Origin: VRUE01 sp963753245
GTDB taxonomy: Bacteria > Actinomycetota > Thermoleophilia > Solirubrobacterales > 70-9
Direction: 5' to 3'
Assembly: GCA_963753245.1 (NCBI GenBank)
Contig: CAVWBK010000009.1
Span: 62,001-126,000, forward strand
DNA: 64,000 nt
The number at the start of each line of letters is the position of its first letter. Positions within the stretch are counted from its first letter, which is position 1. The position numbers and the translations under genes were made by a program. The notes beneath the pieces were generated by a model. The model saw only the letters and a list, made by a program, of their open reading frames with translations. It searched no databases and was not told the origin of the DNA. Shown in pieces: positions 16,400 to 25,055 of this stretch.

Positions 16400-18675
16400 T
16401 GGCCCCGAGCCTGCTCGAGACGCCCTGGGCGATCGCGATCGACCCCGCGCGCCGCGATGGGCGGATCGTCGCCGAGAGCCTTGAGCCCGAACGCGGCGCG
16501 ACCCGCGTTCCGCTGCCCGATTGGCTTGAGCCGACCTTCGCCGATTCGCTGCGCGCGGCCGGGATCGAGCGCCTCTACTCCCACCAGCGCCAGGCGCTGG
16601 AGGCCGCGGAGCGCTCGAATCTGGTGATCACCAGCGGCACCGCCTCGGGCAAGAGCCTCGCCTTCAACCTGCCGGTGCTCGAGGGCATTGCCCGCGATCC
16701 CAAACGCCGGGCGCTCTATCTCTACCCGACCAAGGCGCTTGCCCAAGACCAGGCCCGCAAGCTCGGCCAGCTGCGTCCACCGGGCCTGCGCGAGGCGATC
16801 TATGACGGAGACACACCGCGCGAGGAGCGAGCGACGATCCGCCGTCGCGCCAACCTGATTCTGACCAACCCCGACATGCTCCACGTCGGGGTTCTGCCCA
16901 ACCACAAGAGCTGGGGTGATTTTCTCGCCAACCTCGGCTGGGTTGTCGTCGATGAGGCCCACACCTACCGCGGCGTCTTCGGCTCCCACGTGGCAAACGT
17001 GCTGCGCCGCCTGCGGCGGATCGCGCGCGCCTACGGCGGCGAACCACGTTTCCTACTCGCCTCGGCGACGATCGCCAATCCCCTCGAGCTCGCCGAGGCG
17101 CTGGTCGGCACCCGCTTTGAGCTGATCGACGACGACGGTGCCCCGCGCGCCGGTCGCGAGATCGTGATGTGGAACCCACCGCTGATCGACAAGGCGACCG
17201 GCGCACGCCGCTCGCCGCTCTCAGAGGCGGCGCAGCTGCTCGTCGAGCTGGTCTGCGCCGGGGTGCGGACGATCTGCTTCCTTAAAAGCCGCCGCGGGAT
17301 CGAGCTGATCCAACGCTTCGCCGGCGAGGAGCTGGCGCGGCGGGACAAACCCGAGTTGGCGCAGCGGATCGCCCCCTACCGCGGTGGCTACACCGCCCAG
17401 CAGCGCCGCGATATCGAGGCCCGTCTGGCCGCTGGCGAGCTGCTCGCGGTAGTTGCCACCGACGCGCTCGAGCTCGGCATCGACGTCGGCGAGCTCGACG
17501 CGGCGATTTGCGTCACCTTCCCCGGCACGGTTGCCAGCCTGCGCCAGATGTGGGGCCGGGCGGGGCGGCTTCGGCGCGGTCTCGCCGTCTACGTTGCCGG
17601 CCAGGATGCGCTTGACCAGTTCTTCTGCCGCCATCCCGAGGAGTTCATCGGACGGCCGGTCGAGGCGGCGATTCTCGACCACGAAAGCGAGCAGATCGCC
17701 GCCCGCCACCTGATCGCGGCCGCCTATGAGCTGCCGCTGGGCGAGGCCGACGACGAGGTTTTTGGGTCGGGCTGGCGCCCCCGCGCCGAGCGGCTGTTGA
17801 GTGCCGGAGAGCTGCGCGGCACCCGCGGGCGTCTGATCCCGCGCCGCAGCGAGTTCGTCGCCGCCAAGATTCCGCTGCGCTCCGCCTCAAGGGATGCGGT
17901 CGCCGTGATCGAGCGCGAGAGCGGGGAGATGCTCGGTTTGGTCGAGGCCGAGCGCGCCTTCACCACGATCCACCCCGGCGCGGTGTATCTGCACCTCGGC
18001 CGTTCCTATGAGGTCGAGCAACTCGACCTCAGCGCGCGCCAGGCGCTCGTCTCGCGCTTTGACGGAGACTGGTACACACGGCCCAAGAAGGAGACCGAGA
18101 TCTATATCGAGGGGGCTCGCGAAGAGCGCCAGGTGGCGGGGGTCGAGCTGCACTTCGGCGAGGTCTCGGTCAGCGAGCAGGTGATCGCCTTCCAGCGCGT
18201 CTCGATCGCTGACCAGGAGCCCTTCGACATCGTCTCGCTGGAGTTGCCCGAGCAGAACTTCACAACCCAGGCGCTCTGGTACGTGCTGCCCGAAAAACTC
18301 AGCGCCTCGCTGCCGCCCGAGGTCTTGCTCGGCGCCCTGCACGCGACCGAGCACGGCCAGATCGCGGTCCTGCCGCTGATCGCGATGTGTGACCGCTGGG
18401 ACATCGGCGGACTCTCGACCAACGTGCATTTCCAGACCGCCGGCGCGACGATCTTCATCTACGACGGTCACCCCGGCGGCGTCGGCATCACCCTGCGCGG
18501 CTATCAGCGCTTCGAGCGGTTGCTCGACGATGCCGAGCGCCTGATCGCCGAGTGTCCCTGTGAGTCGGGCTGCCCCTCCTGCGTGCAGAGTCCCAAGTGC
18601 GGCAACCTCAACGAGCCGCTGCACAAGGAGGGCGCGCTGGAGCTGATGCGAGCGATGGGGGCCGGGAGCAGATGA
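16399..18675 (+). CDS. DEAD/DEAH-box helicase of the MrfA/YprA type
   Basis: ATG 16399 is chosen because it overlaps the previous stop as TGATG. The 758-residue protein has Walker A TSGTASGKS near residue 80, box DEAH (VVVDEAHTYRG), LASATI, and helicase domain 2 with ATDALELGID and WGRAGR. The C-terminal DUF1998-type region ends in a four-cysteine cluster (CPCESGCPSC and CGN). B. subtilis MrfA with this layout repairs mitomycin C damage, independently of UvrA. Translational coupling on both sides (1 bp upstream, 4 bp downstream) marks a three-gene operon. Confidence 0.9.
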   Translation: MAPSLLETPWAIAIDPARRDGRIVAESLEPERGATRVPLPDWLEPTFADSLRAAGIERLYSHQRQALEAAERSNLVITSGTASGKSLAFNLPVLEGIARDPKRRALYLYPTKALAQDQARKLGQLRPPGLREAIYDGDTPREERATIRRRANLILTNPDMLHVGVLPNHKSWGDFLANLGWVVVDEAHTYRGVFGSHVANVLRRLRRIARAYGGEPRFLLASATIANPLELAEALVGTRFELIDDDGAPRAGREIVMWNPPLIDKATGARRSPLSEAAQLLVELVCAGVRTICFLKSRRGIELIQRFAGEELARRDKPELAQRIAPYRGGYTAQQRRDIEARLAAGELLAVVATDALELGIDVGELDAAICVTFPGTVASLRQMWGRAGRLRRGLAVYVAGQDALDQFFCRHPEEFIGRPVEAAILDHESEQIAARHLIAAAYELPLGEADDEVFGSGWRPRAERLLSAGELRGTRGRLIPRRSEFVAAKIPLRSASRDAVAVIERESGEMLGLVEAERAFTTIHPGAVYLHLGRSYEVEQLDLSARQALVSRFDGDWYTRPKKETEIYIEGAREERQVAGVELHFGEVSVSEQVIAFQRVSIADQEPFDIVSLELPEQNFTTQALWYVLPEKLSASLPPEVLLGALHATEHGQIAVLPLIAMCDRWDIGGLSTNVHFQTAGATIFIYDGHPGGVGITLRGYQRFERLLDDAERLIAECPCESGCPSCVQSPKCGNLNEPLHKEGALELMRAMGAGSR

Positions 18676-19184
18676 GCCTGCGGCGAGCGATCGCCGTCTC
18701 GGTGATCGGCAGCGCAACCTGCCCGGAGGACACTGAGCTCTGGCGCTCGGCGGAGGAGGTTGGCAGGCTCTTGGCCGGGGCCGGCGCGATGGTCTTCTGC
18801 GGCGGTCGTGGCGGTGTGATGGAAGCCGTTGCCCGCGGCGCGGCGGAGGCGGGGGGCACCGTCGTCGGGATCCTCCCCGGGGTCTCTCCTGAGGAGGCAA
18901 ATCCCCACTGCACCGTGGTGATCGCCAGCGGCGTCGGCCAGGCCCGAAACCTGGCGGTGGTCGCCTCCGGTGAGGTCGTGATCGCGCTCGGCGGCGAGTG
19001 GGGCACCCTCTCTGAGATCGGCCACGCGCGGGCGATCAGCAGGACCGTGGTCGCGCTTGGCAGCTGGAGCCTCTCCGCCGCCTCGGCTCAGATCCAGGGC
19101 ACACCGGGGGTGCTTGAGGCGCTGACTCCCGCCGCCGCGGTCAGCGCCGCGCTTGGGGCCGTGGCTCGAAAAGCCGCGCCATGA
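18672..19184 (+). CDS. LOG-family (TIGR00725-like) Rossmann-fold protein
   Basis: A 170-residue protein overlapping the helicase stop by ATGA. It shows the SLOG/LOG signature GGRGGVMEAVARGAAEAGG and the later GVGQARNLAVVASGEVVIALGGEWGT region. LOG enzymes split nucleotide monophosphates; this shorter branch lacks the PGGxGTxxE catalytic form, having GGEWGTLSE instead. It more likely binds a nucleotide or acts as a sensor. Its 3' end overlaps the convergent acetyltransferase remnant by 44 bp. Confidence 0.8.
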   Translation: MSLRRAIAVSVIGSATCPEDTELWRSAEEVGRLLAGAGAMVFCGGRGGVMEAVARGAAEAGGTVVGILPGVSPEEANPHCTVVIASGVGQARNLAVVASGEVVIALGGEWGTLSEIGHARAISRTVVALGSWSLSAASAQIQGTPGVLEALTPAAAVSAALGAVARKAAP

Positions 19185-19651
19185 GCAGCACCGAGCGCAG
19201 CGAGCCGTCCAGCCGTCGGTAATGCGCGCGGCGCAGGCCCTCCTCTTCAAAGCCAAATGAGCGATAGAGCCCGATCGCGGCGGCGTTGTCGGGGAAGACC
19301 TCGAGCTCGATCTTGTGGAGATCGGCGGGCCTGACCGCAAGCGCTGCCTCGAGCAGCATCCGACCTCCTCCGCGCCCGCGCCAATCAGCTCCGATCCACA
19401 TACCGAGGCTGAGCACTCCCTCGGCGTGGGTCGGCGGCAGGCCAAGCGCGCCGATAAGCTCGGCGTCTTGCTCCAGGGCGAAGAGCAGGGTCCGTCCTCA
19501 GATTCGACCCCGAGCCCGAAATCGACGCTGCAGCTCGGTGCTCCAGAAACCGAGGACTCGGTGGCCAGCCAGCGCCCTTCCTCGACCACCGCTTCGATCG
19601 TCGTTGCGAGCAGCCTCGGAGTCCTCGATCTGCGTCGGATCTGACCCGCAT
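19141..19651 (-). pseudogene. GNAT acetyltransferase, multiply frameshifted
   Basis: The C-terminal half is clear in one frame: ELIGALGL, LSLGMWIGADWRGRGGG (the acetyl-CoA loop), and FPDNAAAIGLYRSFGF. The N-terminal half is scattered over the other two minus-strand frames, for example TTIEAVVEEGRWLATE and STELQRRFRARG, with at least three frame changes between 19500 and 19650 and an in-frame TGA at 19498-19500. Read together, the pieces give a normal GNAT of about 165 residues. It is either a decayed gene or a stretch with several indel errors. The usual substrate would be an amine or protein N-terminus. Confidence 0.6.
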
Positions 19652-19676
19652 CTGGCGAGCTTACGCGCCGCCTAAA

Positions 19677-20453
19677 ATGTGCTCGATGCATGAGGACTCG
19701 ATCCGCGAGGAGTTCACCCACCAGAGCCACTCCTTCGCCCAGAGCCCGGCGATGAGCGCCGCCGAGATCCTCGACGCGCTGGTCGAGCTCGCCCCCGCCG
19801 ATGACGAGGCTCGCTGGCTCGATCATCGCCTGCGGGCCCGGCCTCGTCTCGCGCGCCCTGGCGGCGCGGGTCGGGTCCGTGCGGGGCCTCGATCTGACCC
19901 CGGCGATGGTCGAGAGGGCAGCTGCGGAAGCCGCGGCCGCGGCTTTCAGAACGTCAGATTCGAGCTCGGTGACGCGACCGCGCTGCAGTTCGGGGAGGCC
20001 AGTTTCGATGGCGCGATCACCAGGTTCAGCCTCCACCACATCCCGGTTCCCGCTCGGGTGATCGGCGAGATGGCACGGGTCGTTCGGCCCGGCGGCTGGA
20101 TCATCCTCGGCGACCATCTGACCGATGAGGACGGCGAGCGCGCCGCCTGGCATCAGGAGATCGAGCGGCTGCGCGACCCGACCCACTGGGCCAATCAGAC
20201 TCTCGGGCGAATGCGCCAGATGGGCGAGGCCGCCGGCCTCCGCCTCGAGGATCAGCGGGTCGCCGAGATCGAGCTCGACTATGACGAATGGTTGGAGCGG
20301 GGCTCCGGCGGGCGGCGCGCCGGGGCGCTGATCGAGCGGCTGCTGGCCGAGCCGCCGGGCTCTGAGTGCTTTCGGGTGGTCGAGGCCAACGGATCGCGGC
20401 GGCTGTGCCTGCGCTACTGGCTCTCGCGCTGGCGGCGCCCCGGCCAGAGCTGA
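19677..20453 (+). CDS. Class I SAM-dependent methyltransferase (two compensating frame changes)
   Basis: The outer frame is open for 258 residues and resembles a UbiE/methyltransferase-11 protein. However, the SAM-binding stretch (IACGPGLVSRALAARV, then GLDLTPAMVERAAAEAA) is only readable in the +1 frame between about 19820 and 19940. The continuous frame there gives an Arg/Pro-rich segment with no motif. After that GFQNVRFELGDATALQF, RVIGEMARVVRPGGWIILGD and the cap region are back in the original frame. Start could be ATG 19677 or 19686. Substrate unknown. Confidence 0.7.
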   Translation: MCSMHEDSIREEFTHQSHSFAQSPAMSAAEILDALVELAPADDEARWLDHRLRARPRLARPGGAGRVRAGPRSDPGDGREGSCGSRGRGFQNVRFELGDATALQFGEASFDGAITRFSLHHIPVPARVIGEMARVVRPGGWIILGDHLTDEDGERAAWHQEIERLRDPTHWANQTLGRMRQMGEAAGLRLEDQRVAEIELDYDEWLERGSGGRRAGALIERLLAEPPGSECFRVVEANGSRRLCLRYWLSRWRRPGQS

Positions 20454-21911
20454 GCGATCGCCAGGATCGCGAAGGCATGCGACCAGGCCAGAGGGGTGGT
20501 CGAGAGCGGGATCCCGCTCTGCGCTCCGACCCGCTCGGGCAAGAGCCCGGTCGGTGTCGCTGCTCGGCGCAGGTCGCCGAGCAGGTGCAGGGCCCCGCGC
20601 CGTTCGCCGAGCGCGGCAAGGCTCCAGGCGCTCCAGGCCGTCGGCGCCGTCCACGGGGCGCTGTCGGGCCAATCCGCGGCCGGGACGATACCGAAGCGCC
20701 CGCCGCCGGCCAGGAGTCGATGCAGGGTCCTGCGCACGGCCGCAAAGAGGGCCGGCTGGGGGAAGGGGCGGACCGCCCAGGCGGCCGCCGAATCGAGTCC
20801 TGAGGCCGGCTCTCCCGCGACTCGGATCAACTCACCTTCTCTGCCCAGGAACCCCCGCCCGCGCACCGGCCGAGAGGGCGTTTGCCAGGTAGTCGCCGGG
20901 CGCTTTCTCCTGGTAGTCGGAGCGCTGGCGCCAGCCCGGGTGCGTGCGCGGCGGCGGCAGGGCGGCGGCCCTGGCAGCCGCCGCGGCCCAGCCCCAGGCA
21001 TCGCCCTCGGGGCCGCGCCCGGGGATCGGCCTGCCCTCGCCGTCAAAGCGCGCCGCGGCGTTCAGGTCGAGGTTGTCCAAGAAGCGTGCCGCGCGCCTCG
21101 CCGCGGACCGGTAGCCGGCGCTCGCCAGGGCGATCGCGCTGGCGCCGGCGTCGCGGGGCCAAACGTAGGCCCAACCGTCACGAGCGCCGGCTGCGATCGC
21201 GCCACTGCGGCGATCCTCGAGCGCCTCCAGGACGAGCAGCGAGCGCCGATAGAGCCGCTTTGCCCAGACCGGCGCCTCGGCACCGAGCGAGCGGGCCCGG
21301 GCCAGCCAGCGAGGCCCCGCGAGGCGCGCCGCGCCGATGATCCGTCGGGCGACGCTGTCCTGGAGGTGAACCAGCCCCGCGCCGGCTCTCAGATGCACGG
21401 CGAAGGAGATGCGCAGCGCGCCGACGGTGCGCCCGCTCGCCCGGCCAAGGCAACCGAGGGCCTCGCCCCGCGCCGCGCACTCGATCACCGCGACCGCGTT
21501 GCCGAAGCGCGCCGTCGTGCGCAGGACGTTTGTGTCGGGCAGATAGCGCTGTTTAATCGAGTCGGCCCGCCAGAGCGCCAGCGCCGGGCCGCCATCGACT
21601 GAGAGGCGCGGCACGATCCCGGTCTCGGGGCTGACCGTGCCCGCCTCCTGGCGCGCCGCAGGGTTGTCGATCAGGGGGCGCCCGGCCGGTCCGGGCGCCC
21701 GCAGGTCGACGATGTCGCCATAGGAGTCCACACCGGCGCTCAGGCCACCTTCGCCGAGCACCGCGGTGCTCATGAACGGGGGCGGCAGTCCGGGCAGGGC
21801 CGGTGGGGTGCTGGGATCAGAGGAGGAGGCCCCGGAAAGGGCAAGCGCGGCCAGCAGCGCCACCGCGATCAGGGCCAAAGCTGCACGAGTCCACGCCACG
21901 CCGTAATGCAA
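20414..21911 (-). pseudogene. Glucoamylase-like (GH15-type) secreted protein, one frameshift
   Basis: The first 350 residues start with a membrane signal (AALALIAVALLAALAL) and contain a beta-sandwich followed by the start of an alpha/alpha-barrel: GWAYVWPRDAGASAIALASAG is the GH15 signature around the catalytic region. At a C5 run at 20852-20856 (G5 on the coding strand) the frame is lost. The rest, with AAAWAVRPFPQPALFAAV and STTPLAWSHAFAILA, continues in another frame to 20414. Joined, the product is near 495 residues. It would hydrolyse an alpha-glucan or related glycoside outside the cell. The tail overlaps the convergent methyltransferase by 40 bp. Confidence 0.7.
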
Positions 21912-21973
21912 TCAACCCGTCGCGCCTCCGGTCGCTAGCCTTCCCGACTGCGCGGCCCCAAGGCCGCCTGTCA

Positions 21974-22046
21974 GGCGAGGTAGCTCAGTTGGTAGAGCAC
22001 ACGACTGAAAATCGTGGTGTCGTGGGTTCGATTCCCACCCTCGCCA
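21974..22046 (+). tRNA. tRNA-Phe (GAA)
   Basis: A 73-nt cloverleaf. Acceptor GGCGAGG pairs with CCTCGCC. The D-arm is GCTC-AGTTGGTA-GAGC, the anticodon stem CACGA/TCGTG encloses CTGAAAA with anticodon GAA, and the T-arm is GTGGG-TTCGATT-CCCAC. The discriminator base is A; CCA is not encoded. Spurious antisense translations of this locus are rejected below. Confidence 0.97.
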
Positions 22047-22081
22047 TTTTCCGTCCCCATTGGAGCTCCTCGGCTGTCAAG

Positions 22082-22125
22082 GCCGGTTGAAAACTCACCC
22101 ACTCGCGCCGGTTGAAAATTCACCC
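22082..22125. repeat. Two 19-bp direct repeats, mobile-element-end-like
   Basis: The sequence GCCGGTTGAAAACTCACCC (22082-22100) recurs as GCCGGTTGAAAATTCACCC (22107-22125), one mismatch, with a 25-bp period. Multiple short direct copies of a GGTTGAAAA-type motif resemble the transposase-binding sites at ends of IS21-family elements. No transposase gene is present, so this would be a relic. It begins only 36 bp after the tRNA. Confidence 0.5.
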
Positions 22126-22162
22126 CCCTCGGGCAAGCAGGCGATAGCGGGAAGGCAAGCAG

Positions 22163-22282
22163 GTGGCCGTGCAGACCGCCGACAAGGAAACCGGAGCTGG
22201 ATCGCTGTTCGGGCTGGTCATCAAGAACGGGTCGATCTACTACGTCGACGACGGCGAAAACACGTTGCGGTTGCCCCACTGA
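22163..22282 (+). pseudogene. 3' remnant of a ScyD/ScyE or virginiamycin B lyase-like beta-propeller gene
   Basis: An open frame from GTG 22163 (an in-frame TAG lies at 22145) encodes 39 residues. It contains GAGSLFGLVIKNGSIYYVDD and a terminal ENTLRLPH. This matches, from memory of the family, the extreme C-terminus of secreted ScyD/ScyE-type beta-propeller proteins. No upstream part is present; instead the repeats at 22082-22125 precede it. It is best read as the tail left after an insertion or deletion removed the rest. Confidence 0.5.
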
Positions 22283-22349
22283 CTTTTTGTTGGCCGCCCC
22301 GGCCCGCTTCTGCCCGTTAGCCCGCGGCCGCCGAACTACACTGCGCTGC

Positions 22350-23957
22350 GTGAAGCTCGCAGCCCAGCCCGCAGGTGCTTTTAGTCTCCGACTGAGATTC
22401 ATTTCAGCCTTTGTGGTCGCGGTCTCGGCGACGGCGCTTCTCGCGCCCGCCGCCCTGGCCAGTCCCAAGGCATACGTCGACGACCCCGAATCGGGCACCG
22501 TCGCAGTGATCGACACAGGGACGAACAAAACGGTGGGCACCCCGATCCCGGTCGGTCCGGGGCCCCAGGGGTTGGCCATCAGCCCCAACGGCGCCCAAGC
22601 CTACGCCACCCACACCGGCCAGAACGCCGTCTCGGTGATCGACCTGCAGAGCGGAAAATCGGTCGGACCCCCAATCTCCGTCGGTCACGCCCCGGACGGC
22701 GTCGCATTCACCCCCGACGGCACTCGCGCCTACGTCGCGGACGTCAACGACGGAACGATCTCCGTGATCGACACGCAGACCGCCAAGACGATCGGCCAGC
22801 CGATCAAAGTCGGACTCAACCCCGACTCGATCGCGATCACCCCGGATGGCAGCCGCGCCTACTTCAACGAAGCCGGCAACGCGAGCGTGGGTGTCATCGA
22901 CCTGCGGACCAACGCCGTTGTGGGCTCGCCGATCGCGGTCGGTCACGAACCGTCCTGGGTCGCGATGACCCCGGACGGGCGGTTCGTCTATGTGGCGATC
23001 GAGCACGGGGTCGGCTCAGGCACCGTGGCGGTGATCGAAACGGCGACGGACAAAGTCGTGGTCCCGGCGATCCCGGTCGGCAAGCTGCCGAACATGATCG
23101 CGATCAGCCCCGACGGCGGGCGGGCCTACGTCGCCAACTACGGCTCGGACACCGTGACCGTGATCGACGCCGCGACGAACACCGTGGTCGGCTCGCCGGT
23201 TTCGGTCGGCGCCCTTCCCTCCCGGCTGGCGGTCACCCCGGACTCGAATACCGTCTACGTCAGCAACGACGGCGCCGGTAGCGTCTCGGCGATCGCCGCC
23301 GCGACCGACACGGTGGTTGGGTTGCCGATCCCGGTGGGCGAACATCCGGAAGGGATCGCGGTGACGCCGAACCAGCCGCCGCGCGCCTCCTTTTCTGTTG
23401 CCCCGTCGACCCGGGCGCGCCCGGGCGTGCCGGTCGGCTTCGACGCCTCGGCGTCGACGGACCCCGATGGCTCGATCGCCGCCTACGCCTGGTCCTTCGG
23501 CGATGGTGCCACGGCGGCGGGCGGTCCGAAGCAGACCCACACCTACGCCCAGCCGGGCACCTATAAGTCGAGCCTGACCCTGACCGACAACGAAGGATGC
23601 TCGACCAGCTTCATCTCGACCGGCGCGACTGCGTCCTGCAACGGCTCGAGCCTGGCAAGCGCCGCGCAGACCCTCACCGTCGCCTATCCCGGCGTCCGCC
23701 TCCGCTGCCCGAAGAGCGCCAAGCCCAATGGCTGCAGGTTCAAGCTCCAGGTGGTCAGCAAGAAGCGCAAGGGCAGGGCCGAGAGCGCCGTGGCCACAGC
23801 CATAGCCAAGGCGGGTCATTCGGTGATCGTCTCGCTGAAGCCGAAGCAGGCGTTCGCTAACCAGCTCGCCGCTGCCAAGAGAATCCTTGTCAAGGAGACG
23901 TTGACGGCCAACAGCTCCAAACGGAGGCTCTTCAAAAAGCTCACGATCGTTCAGTAG
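22350..23957 (+). CDS. Secreted YVTN beta-propeller protein with PKD domain
   Basis: GTG 22350 is preferred because it puts a clean signal peptide (FISAFVVAVSATALLAPAALA) at the N-terminus; the frame stays open further upstream. The 535-residue product has about eight 42-residue propeller blades with cores such as VAVIDTGTNKTVGTPIPVG and ISPDGGRAYVANYGSDTVTVID. A PKD domain follows (FDASASTDPDGSIAAYAWSFG). The C-terminal 85 residues are lysine-rich with two cysteines and end in KKLTIVQ. It is extracellular, perhaps a surface-layer or matrix protein. Its basic C-terminus resembles that of the protein at 1060-2943. Confidence 0.85.
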   Translation: MKLAAQPAGAFSLRLRFISAFVVAVSATALLAPAALASPKAYVDDPESGTVAVIDTGTNKTVGTPIPVGPGPQGLAISPNGAQAYATHTGQNAVSVIDLQSGKSVGPPISVGHAPDGVAFTPDGTRAYVADVNDGTISVIDTQTAKTIGQPIKVGLNPDSIAITPDGSRAYFNEAGNASVGVIDLRTNAVVGSPIAVGHEPSWVAMTPDGRFVYVAIEHGVGSGTVAVIETATDKVVVPAIPVGKLPNMIAISPDGGRAYVANYGSDTVTVIDAATNTVVGSPVSVGALPSRLAVTPDSNTVYVSNDGAGSVSAIAAATDTVVGLPIPVGEHPEGIAVTPNQPPRASFSVAPSTRARPGVPVGFDASASTDPDGSIAAYAWSFGDGATAAGGPKQTHTYAQPGTYKSSLTLTDNEGCSTSFISTGATASCNGSSLASAAQTLTVAYPGVRLRCPKSAKPNGCRFKLQVVSKKRKGRAESAVATAIAKAGHSVIVSLKPKQAFANQLAAAKRILVKETLTANSSKRRLFKKLTIVQ

Positions 23958-24052
23958 CCTCCCCTCAGCCCTCGTCGGCGCCAATGCGTGCCAGGTGCAG
24001 ACGTCCCTGATTGCCCTGGGCGGTAAGTGCTCCCAAAAGGAGTCGACGTGCC

Positions 24053-24115
24053 ATGAGCAAGACCACTCAGCTGCCGGAGTTCCGCGCTACGACGATCCAC
24101 CGAGGAGTGGTCTGA
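24053..24115 (+). CDS. Possible 20-residue small ORF
   Basis: ATG 24053 follows AAAAGGAG by 10 bases, a better ribosome site than most genes here. It opens a 20-codon frame (MSKTTQLPEFRATTIHRGVV) ending at TGA 24113. There is no recognisable family and no second copy in the window. It may be noise in the 200-bp gap between converging genes. Confidence 0.2.
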   Translation: MSKTTQLPEFRATTIHRGVV

Positions 24116-24156
24116 CCTCTGGCGACGACGATTGGTCGCTTGCTCGATCTGTGGGC

Positions 24157-25023
24157 CTAGACGGCGAGCGCCCGGTCAAGGGCGGCGGCGATTCGCTCGG
24201 GCCTTTCGATCTGCGGGTAGTGGGCCAGCTCTGGCAGCTCGATCGTCTTGACTCCCGGACGCAGCGCCCTCAGCCCCTCGAGGACCTCAGTTCGGGCGAC
24301 CGGATCCTTCAGTCCCCAGGCAAGGGTGAGCGGACCGGGCCAGTCGCGGATCGAGCCGTGCCAGCGATCGATGAAGCGTTCGCGCTCGGCCATGTAGTGG
24401 ACGAGCTTGTGGGCGATGCGGGCGCCGCCGTTGTGGGCGATCAGCGACCACTGGTCGGCGGCCTCCTCGGCGCTCAGCGGGTACTGGGCGGAGAAGACGC
24501 GCGAGAACTGGGCCCGGAAGGAGCGCTCGTTGGTGAGCCGCGCGGCGAGCGGACCGAGCGGGCTGCGCAGCAGCTTCTGGCCGCGCGTTGGCCTGGCCAG
24601 GTGCAGGAGCATGCTGCCGTTGAAGAGCATCGCGCCGCTCAGGTTCATTTCAAGCTCTCCGCGCAAATCGCGCGCCATCAGCTCGGTCGCGACCGAGGTC
24701 CCCATGTCGTGGGCGACGAGGAAGACCGGCGGCGAGCCGGCGCGGCGGATCAGCTCCTCGGCCGCGTCGGCGTGCCCGGCGAGGGCGTAGACGTGATCGA
24801 CAGGCTTCTCGGAGAGTCCGTAGCCGAGGCAGTCGAAGGCCAGGGCGTCGGCGGCGGGTCGCAGTGCCAAGAGCCCGCGCCAGTCATATGAGCTGGAGGG
24901 AAAGCCGTGCAGTAAGAGCAGCAGTGGACCCTCGCCCGGGCGGCGGTGCACGTAGAGGCCTGAGCCGAGGACATCCTCGATCTTTCCGGCATCGCGCCAG
25001 CTCCTGACCCGCTCGGTGAGCAC
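24157..25023 (-). CDS. Alpha/beta hydrolase, haloalkane dehalogenase/epoxide hydrolase-like
   Basis: A 288-residue alpha/beta hydrolase. The oxyanion-hole motif HGFPSSSYDWR is near residue 40 and AFDCLGYGLSEKP follows. The nucleophile elbow VAHDMGTSVA carries Asp rather than Ser, typical of haloalkane dehalogenases and epoxide hydrolases. The catalytic His is probably in LAHYPQIERPE near the C-terminus. The substrate is unknown. It is 32 bp downstream of arsC on the same strand but shows no arsenic-related feature. Confidence 0.87.
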   Translation of the reverse strand: MLTERVRSWRDAGKIEDVLGSGLYVHRRPGEGPLLLLLHGFPSSSYDWRGLLALRPAADALAFDCLGYGLSEKPVDHVYALAGHADAAEELIRRAGSPPVFLVAHDMGTSVATELMARDLRGELEMNLSGAMLFNGSMLLHLARPTRGQKLLRSPLGPLAARLTNERSFRAQFSRVFSAQYPLSAEEAADQWSLIAHNGGARIAHKLVHYMAERERFIDRWHGSIRDWPGPLTLAWGLKDPVARTEVLEGLRALRPGVKTIELPELAHYPQIERPERIAAALDRALAV

Positions 25024-25055
25024 CGCGCAAGCCTATGGCGCCTCGGTGCCGGGGG

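Noticed and set aside
18504..20672. 722-codon minus-strand open frame spanning helicase end, LOG gene and methyltransferase
   Set aside because: It runs antisense to three recognisable plus-strand genes. Only a short part coincides with the acetyltransferase remnant, which is reported separately.
21971..22588. 205-codon minus-strand frame across the tRNA and propeller start, ending in a G-E-G-G-N-R-T-H-D pattern
   Set aside because: This is the well-known spurious translation of the antisense strand of tRNA-Phe, and the rest has no motif.
23016..23984. 322-codon minus-strand frame opposite the YVTN protein
   Set aside because: Arg/Asp/Gly repeat pattern is the mirror of the beta-propeller repeats.
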